Shown in pieces: positions 43,880 to 52,985 of a DNA stretch of 64,000 nt. The first letter of the stretch is position 1, and each line of letters begins with the position of its first letter. The position numbers were made by a program, and so were the translations under genes. This DNA is from Bradyrhizobium guangxiense (GTDB taxonomy: Bacteria; Pseudomonadota; Alphaproteobacteria; Rhizobiales; Xanthobacteraceae): contig NZ_CP022219.1 in NCBI RefSeq assembly GCF_004114915.1, forward strand, positions 2,882,501-2,946,500, given 5' to 3'. The notes beneath the pieces are model-generated. The model was not told where the DNA came from and made no database searches. It saw only the letters and a list, made by a program, of their open reading frames with translations.

Positions 43880-46800
43880 TTACTCGCCGCCGCCGAAGCG
43901 GCGGGACCACCAGCCGGCGCGGCGCGGCGCGGCCGGCGTTTGGCTGGCCGGCTCTGGCGCGGGCTCAGCCGCCGGCGCGGGCGGGACGACCGGCTCCGCC
44001 GCCTGCGTCACCGGCGCTGCCGGCTCGCTCGACAGGAAGCTCACCTTTTCGCGGACGGTGGAGCGGCGCCGCGCCGCCTTGTCGTCGGCGCGCTCTTCCT
44101 CCGCCGCAACGGTCTCGGGCTGGGCCGGCGTCTCGGCCTGCACCTCGGCGCGCGGCTCGGGCTGTGAGACTTGCGGCTCGGCGGTGTGCTCGGCCTGCGC
44201 AATCGAGGGCGCAGCTTCGCTGCCGAAGCCGTCGAAATCGGCAACGGCGTCGGCAGCTTCCGATGGCTGATTGGTGCCGAGTTCGTCACCGATGGATCCG
44301 GCAAGACCGTCCTCGCCGCCACCACGACGGCGGCGTCCGCCGCGGCGACCACGCCGGCGCCGGCGCTCGCCGCCGCCCTGCTGCTCGCCACGGGCTGCTT
44401 GCTCCTCGCCTTCCTCGCCGTCCTGCTCGGACTCGGCATCCTCCTCGCCTTCGCCGGCCGTGACGGCCGCCTCGGGAAGGGTGGGGGGACTATCCTCGCG
44501 CAACTCGCCTTCGCGCAGGCCACCGCGGCCGCGCCGGCGCCGGCGGCGCTTGCGGCGCTGGCCGTCCTGCTCGGGCGATGCCTCGCCTGCGGCCTCTTCG
44601 GTAAGTCCTTCGGTCTCCTCGGTTTCGACCTCGGATTCCAGCTCCGGATCGAACTCCTCGTCGTCATAGGCGTCTTCGGCCAATGGCGGCGGGCTTGCGG
44701 CCGCCTGCGCCGCAAGCAGCGCCTTGGCGGCTTCCAGCGTATGCACCTGCTCGCCGCGATCGATGAGATAGGCCTGCGGTCCGCTGACGCTGGGATCTGC
44801 GATCACCGAGAGGGTGACCTTGAAGCCGTTCTCGAGGTCGCGCAGATGGCCGCGCTTGTGGTTCAGCACATAGAGCGCGACGTCGGTCCGGGTGCGGACC
44901 ACCAGATTGTGAGTGGCGCCCTTCATCAGGATTTCTTCGAGGCCGCGCAGCAGCTGCAGCGCCACCGAGGACACCGAGCGGACATGGCCGGTGCCGCCGC
45001 AATGCGGGCACGGATCGGTCGAGCTCTCGAGCACGCTGGCACGGATGCGCTGGCGCGACATCTCGAGCAGGCCGAAATGCGAGATGCGGCCGACCTGGAT
45101 GCGCGCGCGATCCTGTCTGAGGCAATCGGACAATTTGCGCTCGACCGCACGGTTGTTGCGCTTCTCGTCCATGTCGATGAAATCGATCACGATCAGACCG
45201 GCGAGGTCGCGCAGGCGGAGCTGGCGGGCGACCTCTTCGGCCGCCTCCAGATTGGTCTTGAGCGCGGTGTCCTCGATATGGTGCTCGCGCGTCGACCGTC
45301 CGGAGTTGACGTCGATCGAGACCAGCGCCTCGGTCTGGTTGATCACGATGTAGCCGCCGGAGCGCAGCTGCACGGTCGGCGAGAACATCGCGTCGAGCTG
45401 ACTCTCGACGCCCATGCGCGAGAACAGCGGCTGGCCGTCGCGATACTGCTTCACCGCGCTGACATTGGCGGGCATCAGCATCTTCATGAAGTCGCGCGCT
45501 TCGCGGTAGCCGGATTCGCCGGCGACCTGAATCTCGTCGATCTCCTTGTTGTAGAGATCGCGCAGCGAGCGTTTGATCAGCGAGCCTTCCTCGTAGACGA
45601 GGGTCGGGGCCTGCGACTTCAGCGTAAGGTCGCGCACCGTCTCCCACATCCGGATCAGGTATTCGAAGTCGCGCTTGATCTCGGGCTTGGTCCGGGCGGC
45701 GCCCGCGGTGCGCAGGATGATGCCCATGCCCTCGGGCACGTCGAGATCCTGCACCACTTCCTTCAGGCGCGAGCGGTCCTGGGCGCTGGTGATCTTGCGG
45801 CTGATGCCGCCGCCGCGCGCAGTGTTCGGCATCAAGACGGCGTAGCGGCCGGCGAGCGACAGATAGGTCGTCAGCGCAGCGCCCTTGTTGCCGCGCTCTT
45901 CCTTGACGACCTGCACCAGCATCACCTGGCGGCGCTTGATGACTTCCTGGATCTTGTACTGGCGGCGCGGGCGGAAGGTGCGCTCCGGCACTTCCTCCAG
46001 CACGTCGTCGCCGCCGACGGATTCGACGACTTCCTCTTCGGCTTCTTCGCCGTCCTCGTCCTCATCCTCGTCGTCTTCGCCGTTTGCTTCCGCGGCCTCG
46101 GCGGGCGAGGGCTCGGCAGTCTCGCCAGCTGCGTACACTGCATCGGCCGGCTCGGCGGCCGACGTCACGGCCTCGGCCAGAGCTTCCGCATGGGCTTCAG
46201 AAGCGTGCGCTTCGGAGGCCTCCGCATGCTGCGGCGCGGCGATGGTCTCGGTTGCGACCACCGGCTCAGCGCCGACCGCCGCGACAGGCGCGGGCGTCTC
46301 GTCGGCATGCTCATGGTCGTGATGATCGTGATCGTGGTCACGGGCGTGCTCGTCGTGATGGCCATATTGATCGTCGTGATCATGCTCGCCATCCGCATGT
46401 TCGCCGTGATCGTGGTGATCATGGCCTTCGTGCTCGTCGTGGTGCACCGCATCCGCGTGCAGATGCTCGCCTTCGGGCAGTGCGCTCTCGGCATGCTCCG
46501 GCAGCGCGGCGCCCTCGATCGGCTGGGCGGCGGGATCGCCACCGGCCTCAAGGCCTTCGACGATGTCGCTGCGCACGCGCTCGCCATGACCGCGGCGGCG
46601 GGCGTTGCGGTGGCGCGAGCGGCGGCGCCCGTGGGAGCGGTTCTCGTTCTCCTCCTCGGCCTCGCGATGGGCCTGTTCCTCGGCCTCGATCAGCGCCTGC
46701 CGGTCGGCAACCGGGATCTGATAGTAGTCGGGATGGATTTCGCTGAAGGCGAGGAAGCCGTGACGATTGCCGCCATATTCGACGAAGGCGGCCTGGAGCG

Positions 46801-46957
46801 AGGGCTCGACCCTCGTGACCTTGGCGAGATAAATGTTCCCGCGCAGTTGCTTGCGTTGCGCGGTCTCGAAATCAAACTCTTCGACGCGATTGCCGCGGAC
46901 CACGACGACCCGGGTCTCTTCCGGGTGGGTGGCATCGATCAACATCTTGTTGGGCAT
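43880..46957 (-). CDS. rne: Ribonuclease E
   Basis: A 1025-residue endoribonuclease, scaffold of the RNA degradosome. The S1 domain starts at about residue 36 (RGNIYLAKVTRVEPSLQAAF) and is interrupted at about residues 90-330 by an acidic and His-rich insertion (including a stretch of some 50 residues around 165-217 with about twenty His), then resumes at KRRQVMLVQVVKEERGNKGA. The 5'-sensor, DNase I-like domain with the magnesium Asp pair (ALVSIDVNSGR and GLIVIDFID), the zinc-link CPHCGGTG and small domain follow. The C-terminal 300 residues are an acidic, Arg-rich and Ala/Pro-rich disordered tail that in other species binds RNA and helicases. Confidence 0.96.
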   Translation of the reverse strand: MPNKMLIDATHPEETRVVVVRGNRVEEFDFETAQRKQLRGNIYLAKVTRVEPSLQAAFVEYGGNRHGFLAFSEIHPDYYQIPVADRQALIEAEEQAHREAEEENENRSHGRRRSRHRNARRRGHGERVRSDIVEGLEAGGDPAAQPIEGAALPEHAESALPEGEHLHADAVHHDEHEGHDHHDHGEHADGEHDHDDQYGHHDEHARDHDHDHHDHEHADETPAPVAAVGAEPVVATETIAAPQHAEASEAHASEAHAEALAEAVTSAAEPADAVYAAGETAEPSPAEAAEANGEDDEDEDEDGEEAEEEVVESVGGDDVLEEVPERTFRPRRQYKIQEVIKRRQVMLVQVVKEERGNKGAALTTYLSLAGRYAVLMPNTARGGGISRKITSAQDRSRLKEVVQDLDVPEGMGIILRTAGAARTKPEIKRDFEYLIRMWETVRDLTLKSQAPTLVYEEGSLIKRSLRDLYNKEIDEIQVAGESGYREARDFMKMLMPANVSAVKQYRDGQPLFSRMGVESQLDAMFSPTVQLRSGGYIVINQTEALVSIDVNSGRSTREHHIEDTALKTNLEAAEEVARQLRLRDLAGLIVIDFIDMDEKRNNRAVERKLSDCLRQDRARIQVGRISHFGLLEMSRQRIRASVLESSTDPCPHCGGTGHVRSVSSVALQLLRGLEEILMKGATHNLVVRTRTDVALYVLNHKRGHLRDLENGFKVTLSVIADPSVSGPQAYLIDRGEQVHTLEAAKALLAAQAAASPPPLAEDAYDDEEFDPELESEVETEETEGLTEEAAGEASPEQDGQRRKRRRRRRGRGGLREGELREDSPPTLPEAAVTAGEGEEDAESEQDGEEGEEQAARGEQQGGGERRRRRGRRGGRRRRGGGEDGLAGSIGDELGTNQPSEAADAVADFDGFGSEAAPSIAQAEHTAEPQVSQPEPRAEVQAETPAQPETVAAEEERADDKAARRRSTVREKVSFLSSEPAAPVTQAAEPVVPPAPAAEPAPEPASQTPAAPRRAGWWSRRFGGGE

Positions 46958-47662
46958 GTCTTAGCTCTTGGCGGCGGCGGGCGCTGATCACCGTGGGCGC
47001 GTATCGCGCCGCCGGGTGACGCGACGGTCCACCTGATTCGGGGGTGAGGGGAAGGCCGAAACGCCGTCTCTCGCGCCTTGCCGGACCGGAAGCTTCAGGA
47101 CCAGGGCGGCGCGCGGGATTTTCACTCCGCAGCGTCGCGAATGGTCCTTCAGAATTCGTCGGCACAGTCTGGCGCATCAAGCGTCGGCCCGTATGAAACA
47201 TTGGGCGGCGAGGCCGCCCTTCAATCAGTTGCTGCTGGCCAGGCATGGCGCGAGCGCGCTCGCCTTGGGGATCACGAACCGTTCCCTTGAGGATCAAGAG
47301 ACCGGGTAATGGGTTACGTCGCTGTCAGAACCGCCCCGGCTACGTGAGTGGTAGCCCGGAACCGTCCGCCGCCGGCGCTTGGTCCGTTCCACCTCGCTGC
47401 CGCGCACCGCGCTGGTCTTAGAGGGAAACGGAAAACGCTGGAATTCCCAAACCTTGAGAGTTCCGGCGCTGCGCCGGGAGGCTGAATGCGACACAACCGG
47501 AATATCGGCCGTCAGCATTCCGTACATACGAGGAATGAGCCATCGGTGCAAGGGAGCGTCGCATGGCGGTCACAGTCGGCCAGTTTCGCGTTTCCGTCAT
47601 TAAGGAGCGATTAACCCTGTGGTTCTATTGCGTTAAAAGGGCTGCTCGGAGGCACGGAATCG
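46958..47662. other. Divergent spacer between rne and the amidase gene
   Basis: Seven hundred bases without a credible gene. On the minus strand it would be the leader of rne, which is long in many bacteria because RNase E controls its own mRNA there. Short frames on both strands lack ribosome sites or have odd composition. No conserved structure is recognised by eye. Confidence 0.45.
47523..47551 (-). promoter_or_regulatory. Candidate rne promoter
   Basis: On the minus strand TTGCAC and TATGTA are spaced by 17 bases, matching four of six positions each of the vegetative -35 and -10 consensus. Use of this site would give rne a leader of roughly 560 bases. Confidence 0.3.
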
Positions 47663-48958
47663 GTGGCGAGCCGCACAAATCAACGGGTTTTGCTGGGGTG
47701 CGCGCTGCTGTGCGCTGCAGCGCTGCCATGCGCTGATTCCTCGCGCCTGAGCGCGGCGGAAAGCCAGCCGCAACCCGCTGTTGCGGCCGCGAATTTTCCG
47801 ATCGCATCGGCCGCCCGGCTGGCCGGTGATGGCAAGCAGACCCGCTTCATTCTCGACCTCGACCAGGCCGTGACCTTCCGCGCGGTCACCCTGGCCGATC
47901 CTTACCGGGTCGTCGTCGATGTGCCGCAGGTCAATTTTCGGCTGCCCGCAGGCACGGGGGCCGGGGGACGCGGGCTGGTCAAGGCCTTCCGCTATGGGCT
48001 TGTCATGCCCGGCGGCTCGCGAATCGTGTTCGACCTGACGGGACCCGCCAGGATCGCCAAATCCTATGTGCTCGAGGCGGCCAACGACCAGCCGGCCCGG
48101 CTGGTGCTGGAGCTGGAGGAGGTCGACCGGGCCGCCTTCGCGCAGGCGCTCGCGCCCGAAAACCGCCCCGAGCTGCGGCCGACGATCGCCGAGGCGCAGC
48201 CTGCGACGGCGCCCGCGACCTCAGCGCCGGACGCAGCGCAGCAGAAGGCCGATGGCCGCCCGGTGGTCGTGATCGATCCCGGCCATGGCGGCATCGACAA
48301 CGGCACGCAGTCGAGCGGCGAGAGCGAGAAGAACCTGGTCCTGGCCTTCGGGTTGGCGCTCCGCGACAGGCTGGAGAAGGCCGGCAAGTACCGTGTGGTC
48401 ATGACGCGGGATGACGATACCTTCATTCCTCTCAATGACCGGACCAAGGTCGCCCGCAACCTGAAGGCCGCCTTGTTCGTCTCGATTCATGCCGATGCGT
48501 TGCCGCGCGCCGAGGGCGATGCGCAGGGCGCGACCATCTATACGCTGTCCGACAAGGCCTCCGACGCCGAAGCCCAGCGCCTGGCGGATGCGGAAAACCG
48601 CGCGGATGCGATCGCCGGCTTCAATCTCGCCGAGGAGCCGACCGACGTCGCCGATATCCTGATCGACCTCACGCAGCGGGAAACCCGCACCTTTTCAAAC
48701 CGTTTCGCCCGCCTCCTGATGGGTGAAATGAAGTCGACGGTACGGATGCACAAGCATCCCCTGAAGTCCGCCGGCTTCCGGGTCCTGAAGGCCCCTGACG
48801 TGCCCTCGGTGCTGGTCGAGATCGGTTATGTCTCCAACAAGGGCGACCTCGAGCATCTGGTCTCCGAAGGCTGGCGGTCCCGTGCCGTGGGCTCGATGGC
48901 ACAGGCGATCGACGGGTTTCTGGCCAAACGGATGGCCACGGCGGGATCGTCGAATTGA
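47663..48958 (+). CDS. N-acetylmuramoyl-L-alanine amidase with AMIN domain
   Basis: A 431-residue periplasmic amidase (AmiC/AmiA type): signal sequence (about 1-32), AMIN domain (about 45-155, RFILDLDQAVTFRAVTLADP and FRYGLVMPGGSRIVFDLTGP) that targets the septum or peptidoglycan, an Ala/Pro linker and Amidase_3 domain (from 198; VVIDPGHGGIDNGT with zinc His and Glu, FVSIHADALP, VPSVLVEIGYVSN with the catalytic Glu). It cuts the bond between MurNAc and the stem peptide during division. Start GTG 47663 after CGGAGG. The last codons are part of a tandem repeat. It precedes mrcA, as in many Rhizobiales. Confidence 0.93.
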   Translation: MASRTNQRVLLGCALLCAAALPCADSSRLSAAESQPQPAVAAANFPIASAARLAGDGKQTRFILDLDQAVTFRAVTLADPYRVVVDVPQVNFRLPAGTGAGGRGLVKAFRYGLVMPGGSRIVFDLTGPARIAKSYVLEAANDQPARLVLELEEVDRAAFAQALAPENRPELRPTIAEAQPATAPATSAPDAAQQKADGRPVVVIDPGHGGIDNGTQSSGESEKNLVLAFGLALRDRLEKAGKYRVVMTRDDDTFIPLNDRTKVARNLKAALFVSIHADALPRAEGDAQGATIYTLSDKASDAEAQRLADAENRADAIAGFNLAEEPTDVADILIDLTQRETRTFSNRFARLLMGEMKSTVRMHKHPLKSAGFRVLKAPDVPSVLVEIGYVSNKGDLEHLVSEGWRSRAVGSMAQAIDGFLAKRMATAGSSN

Positions 48959-49003
48959 CGACCCGGGGATCGTCGAATTGACGACCCGGGGGTCTTCGAA
49001 CTG
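48943..49003. repeat. 23-base tandem repeat over the amidase stop codon
   Basis: The unit beginning GGGATCGTCGAATTGACGAC occurs at 48943 and again at 48966, each 23 bases long, followed by a degenerate third copy up to about 49003. The first copy encodes the last residues GSSN and the stop. Each copy has a short palindrome, CGTC-GAATT-GACG. Confidence 0.85.
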
Positions 49004-49234
49004 AAAGGGTTTTTCCGTCCCACCGCAAAAGCCCTAGTTTGGCCACAGCGGGCGCTTTATAAAAATGCCGCAGGGGGTTCCGGAATCGGCGAGAATCCCG
49101 TTCGGCAAGCGTCTTAAGTCCGGCACTGATGGTATTGTGTAGGCCGGCGAATTCGCGACGTGAGGTTTGGCGCCAGTTTGGGTGCCGAGGGACCGATACT
49201 GGGCTGATCCAGAGTTTGAACGGATAAACACATA

Positions 49235-51745
49235 ATGCGCTTGCTGGTGCGGTTCATGGGCTTCCTGTTCGCCGCGGGAACGGTGGTGTTCCTTGTCGGT
49301 GTCGGGGCCGTGGCAGGCCTGATCTGGCATTTCTCCAAGGACTTGCCGGACTATTCTCAGCTCCAGGATTACGAGCCGCCGGTGATGACCCGCGTGCACG
49401 CGGTCGATGGTTCGCTGGTCGGCGAGTACGCCAAGGAGCGGCGGCTGTATTTGCCAATCCAGGCTGTGCCCAAGCTCGTGATCAACGCGTTCCTGGCGGC
49501 CGAAGACAAGAATTTCTACGAGCATGGCGGGATCGACTACACCGGCATGGCGCGCGCAGGCCTGCTCTACATCCAGAACTACGGCTCGAACCGGCGCCCG
49601 CAGGGCGCCTCCACGATCACCCAGCAGGTCGCCAAGAACTTCCTTCTCACCAACGAGGTCTCCTTCGCGCGCAAGATCAAGGAAGCCTTGCTGGCGATGC
49701 GGATCGAGAAGACCTACTCGAAGGACAAGATCCTCGAGCTGTATCTGAACGAGATCTATCTCGGCCTCGGCGCCTACGGCATCGCGGCGGCCTCGCTGGT
49801 CTATTTCGACAAATCGGTGAACGAGCTGACGGTGGCGGAAGCGTCCTATCTGGCCGCTCTGCCGAAAATGCCCGCGACCCTGCATCCGGTCCGTAACCGC
49901 GATCGCGCCATTGAGCGCCGCAACTATGTGATCGATCGTCTGGTGGAGAACGGCTGGATCAAGCAGGCCGACGCCGACAAGGCGCGCAAGGAGCCGCTCG
50001 CCGTCCCCAGCCGGTCCAACGGCGCCCACACCTTCGCCGGCGAATATTTCGCCGAGGAAGTTCGCCGCGACATCTTCGAGCGCTATGGCGAGAAGAAGCT
50101 GTATGAAGGCGGCCTCTCGGTCCGGACCACGCTGGATCCGAAGATCCAGGTCATGGCGCGCAAGGCTATGGTCACGGGTCTCGTCAATTATGACGAGCAG
50201 CAGGGCTATCGCGGCGCCATCAGCAAGCTCGATGTTTCGGGCGATTGGGGTGTGAAGCTCGCCGAGATCAAATCGCTCTCCGATATCTCGCCGTGGCGCA
50301 TGGCGGTGGTGCTGGAGACCAGCGACCAGTCGGCGCGCATCGGCTCCCAGCCGAGCCGCGAGCTCGGCGGCGCGATCAGCAAGCAGCGCGAGACCGGCCT
50401 CGTCACGGTCGACGGCGTCAAGTGGGCGCGGGCCACGCAGGGCGGCGGCAGAGGCAAGACGCCGACGGCAGTGTCGCAGGTGCTCCAGCCCGGCGACGTG
50501 ATCTATGCCGATCCGCTCTACAAGGACGGCCAGCCGGTGGAGGGCCAGTACCGGCTACGCCAGATCCCCGAAGTCTCCGGCGCGATGGTGGTGATGGATC
50601 CCTGGACCGGCCGCGTGCTCGCGATGGTCGGCGGCTTCTCGTTCGACCAGAGCCAGTTCAACCGCGCCACGCAGGCCTACCGGCAGCCGGGCTCCTCGTT
50701 CAAGCCGATCGTGTATTCGGCCGCGCTCGACAACGGCTACACGCCCTCGACCGTCGTGCTCGATGCTCCCATCGAAATCGATCAGGGGCAGGGCGCTGGC
50801 GTGTGGCGGCCGGAAAACTTCTCCTCGGGCAAGTTCCAGGGACCGGTGACGCTGCGCAACGCGCTGCGGCAATCCCTCAATACGGTCACGGTGCGCCTCG
50901 CGCAGGACATCGGTATGCCGCTGATCGGCGAGTATGCCCGCCGTTTCGGTGTCTATGACGAGCTGCCCAACTATCTCTCCTACGCACTCGGCGCCGGCGA
51001 GACCACGGCGATGCGCATGGTCACGGCCTATTCCATGCTCGCCAACGGCGGCCGCCGCGTAAAGCCGACCCTGATCGACCGGATTCAGGACCGCTACGGC
51101 CACACCATCTTCAAGCACGACCAGCGCGAATGCCGCGGCTGCGACGCGCCCGGCGGCTGGAAAACCCAGGCCGAGCCGCAGCTGATCGACCGCCGCGAGC
51201 AGGTGCTGGACTCCATGACCGCCTATCAGATCACCGAGCTGATGGAAGGCGTGGTCCAGGCCGGCACCGCGACCGTGGTCAAGGAGGTCGGCAAGCCGAT
51301 CGCCGGCAAGACCGGCACCACCAACGAGGCCAAGGACGCCTGGTTCGTCGGCTTCTCGCCCGACGTCGCCATCGCCATCTATATGGGCTACGACAAGCCG
51401 CGTCCGCTGGGTAAGGGCAATGCCGCGACCGGCGGCCATCTGGCAGCTCCGATCGCGCGCGATTTCCTCAAGCTCGCGCTCGCCGACAAGCCCGCGGTTC
51501 CGTTCAAGGTGCCGGCCGGCATCAAGCTTGTGCGCGTCGTCGCCAAGACCGGCATGCGCGCCGGTCCGGGCGAGACCGGCGGAACCATCCTCGAAGCCTT
51601 TAAGCCGGGCACGGCGCCGCCGGACAATTATTCGGTTATTGGTGTTGCCGATGCTGACGGGCGCGGCGGCGGAATGCCGGCCTCGCAGCAGCAGCAGCCG
51701 GATTCCGGCTTCTTCATGCGGCCGGGCACCGGCGGGCTATATTAA
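49235..51745 (+). CDS. mrcA: Penicillin-binding protein 1A (transglycosylase/transpeptidase)
   Basis: An 836-residue bifunctional class A PBP that polymerises and cross-links peptidoglycan. Order: membrane anchor (about 7-30), GT51 domain with FLAAEDKNFYEHGGID (catalytic Glu) and RPQGASTITQQVAKNFLLT, an OB-like insertion (about 340-450), and the transpeptidase domain with SSFKP (catalytic Ser), SLN-type motif in LRQSLNTVTVRLA and the KTGTT box in IAGKTGTTNEAKDAWFVGFS. Size and insertion match PBP1A of Gram-negatives. In synteny amidase-mrcA-prfB. Confidence 0.96.
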   Translation: MRLLVRFMGFLFAAGTVVFLVGVGAVAGLIWHFSKDLPDYSQLQDYEPPVMTRVHAVDGSLVGEYAKERRLYLPIQAVPKLVINAFLAAEDKNFYEHGGIDYTGMARAGLLYIQNYGSNRRPQGASTITQQVAKNFLLTNEVSFARKIKEALLAMRIEKTYSKDKILELYLNEIYLGLGAYGIAAASLVYFDKSVNELTVAEASYLAALPKMPATLHPVRNRDRAIERRNYVIDRLVENGWIKQADADKARKEPLAVPSRSNGAHTFAGEYFAEEVRRDIFERYGEKKLYEGGLSVRTTLDPKIQVMARKAMVTGLVNYDEQQGYRGAISKLDVSGDWGVKLAEIKSLSDISPWRMAVVLETSDQSARIGSQPSRELGGAISKQRETGLVTVDGVKWARATQGGGRGKTPTAVSQVLQPGDVIYADPLYKDGQPVEGQYRLRQIPEVSGAMVVMDPWTGRVLAMVGGFSFDQSQFNRATQAYRQPGSSFKPIVYSAALDNGYTPSTVVLDAPIEIDQGQGAGVWRPENFSSGKFQGPVTLRNALRQSLNTVTVRLAQDIGMPLIGEYARRFGVYDELPNYLSYALGAGETTAMRMVTAYSMLANGGRRVKPTLIDRIQDRYGHTIFKHDQRECRGCDAPGGWKTQAEPQLIDRREQVLDSMTAYQITELMEGVVQAGTATVVKEVGKPIAGKTGTTNEAKDAWFVGFSPDVAIAIYMGYDKPRPLGKGNAATGGHLAAPIARDFLKLALADKPAVPFKVPAGIKLVRVVAKTGMRAGPGETGGTILEAFKPGTAPPDNYSVIGVADADGRGGGMPASQQQQPDSGFFMRPGTGGLY

Positions 51746-51851
51746 GCGGGTAACAGCGACGATCGCGGTTCCGGCGGTTGCGCTTTGCAGCCGCCACCGC
51801 TACATCCCCCTCTCGAATTGCACGCGGGCTTCCGCGGAATCAGAGAACGAC

Positions 51852-52983
51852 ATGCGCGCCGAAATCGAACGGTTGGTAGAAGAGATCAAGCAGTCAGTCG
51901 GGCTGCTGAGGAGGCATCTTTGACGTCGAGAAATCGACGGCGCGCCTCGCTGAGCTGAACAAGCTCGCAGAAGATCCCAACCTCTGGAACGATCCCCAGA
52001 AAGCCCAGAAGCTGATGCAGGAGCGCACCTCGCTCGAGGATTCGCTCACCGGCATCGGCAAGGTCGAGCAGGAGCTCGAAGACGATATCGGCATGATCGA
52101 GCTCGGCGAAGCCGAGGGCGATGATGGTGTCGTGGCGGAAGCCGAAGCTGCGCTGAAGAATCTCAAGAAGGAAGTCGCGCGCCGCGAGCTCGAGGCGCTG
52201 CTGTCGGGCGAGGCTGACCGATTCGATTCCTATCTCGAGGTCCATGCCGGCGCTGGCGGCACCGAGAGCCAGGACTGGGCGCAGATGCTCCTGCGCATGT
52301 ACACGCGCTGGGCCGAAACGCACGGCTTCAAGGTCGAGTACCTCGAAGAGTCCGAGGGCGAAGAAGCCGGCATCAAGTCGGCGACCATCCAGGTCTCCGG
52401 CCACAACGCCTATGGCTGGTTGAAGACGGAAGCAGGCGTGCATCGCCTGGTCCGGATCTCGCCGTTCGATTCCAACGCGCGGCGGCACACCTCGTTTTCG
52501 AGCGTGCAGGTATTCCCGGTCATCGACGACAGCATCAAGATCGACATCAAGGAATCCGACGTCCGCACCGACACCATGCGTTCGGGTGGCGCCGGCGGCC
52601 AGCACGTCAACAAGACCGAATCCGCGGTGCGCCTCACGCATATTCCGACCGGCGTCGCGGTGGTCTGCCAGGCCGGCCGCTCACAGCACAAGAACCGGGC
52701 TCAGGCCTGGGACATGCTGCGCGCGCGCCTCTACGAAATCGAGCTGAAGAAGCGCGAGGAGAAAGCCGCCGCCGACCAGGCCGCCAAGACCGACATCGGC
52801 TGGGGCCATCAGATCCGCTCCTACGTGCTGCAGCCCTATCAGATGGTGAAGGATCTGCGCACGGGTGTGCAGACCTCCGACACCTCGGGCGTGCTCAATG
52901 GCGAGCTCGACGACTTCATGGCGGCGACCCTGGCGCAGCGCGCCTTCGGCACCACCGCCGGCGATGTCGAGGACGTGGACTGA
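51852..52983 (+). CDS. prfB: Peptide chain release factor 2, expressed by programmed +1 frameshift
   Basis: RF2 reads UGA and UAA stop codons. The gene is in two frames. Frame 0 runs from ATG 51852 for 23 codons to the UGA at 51921-51923. The slippery site is CTT TGA C, preceded by AGGAGG a few bases upstream, the classic RF2 autoregulatory signal. Shifting +1 gives Asp from GAC 51922-51924 and continues to 52983, for a total of about 376 residues. The main part has [20 protein letters not shown], the anticodon-mimic region (about 200-215) and the GGQ motif ([20 protein letters not shown]). A scanner that ignores the shift would start the gene at 52015 or so and lose the N-terminus. Confidence 0.97.
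51913..51925 (+). promoter_or_regulatory. Programmed frameshift site of prfB
   Basis: The internal Shine-Dalgarno-like AGGAGG at 51909-51914 stands three bases before CTT TGA C at 51918-51924. When RF2 is scarce the ribosome pauses at the UGA and slips +1 on CTT; when RF2 is plentiful, it terminates. The arrangement matches the well-studied E. coli site. Confidence 0.95.
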
Positions 52984-52985
52984 TC

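Noticed and set aside
44171..46987. 938-codon plus-strand open frame across rne
   Set aside because: It is a shadow of rne: composition is Leu/Ala/Val/Asp noise, there is no ribosome site and the minus strand encodes clear RNase E motifs.
51420..51923. A 167-codon frame overlapping the end of mrcA
   Set aside because: Most of it is a shadow of mrcA in another frame; only its last 24 codons, from ATG 51852, are real, as the zero frame of prfB.
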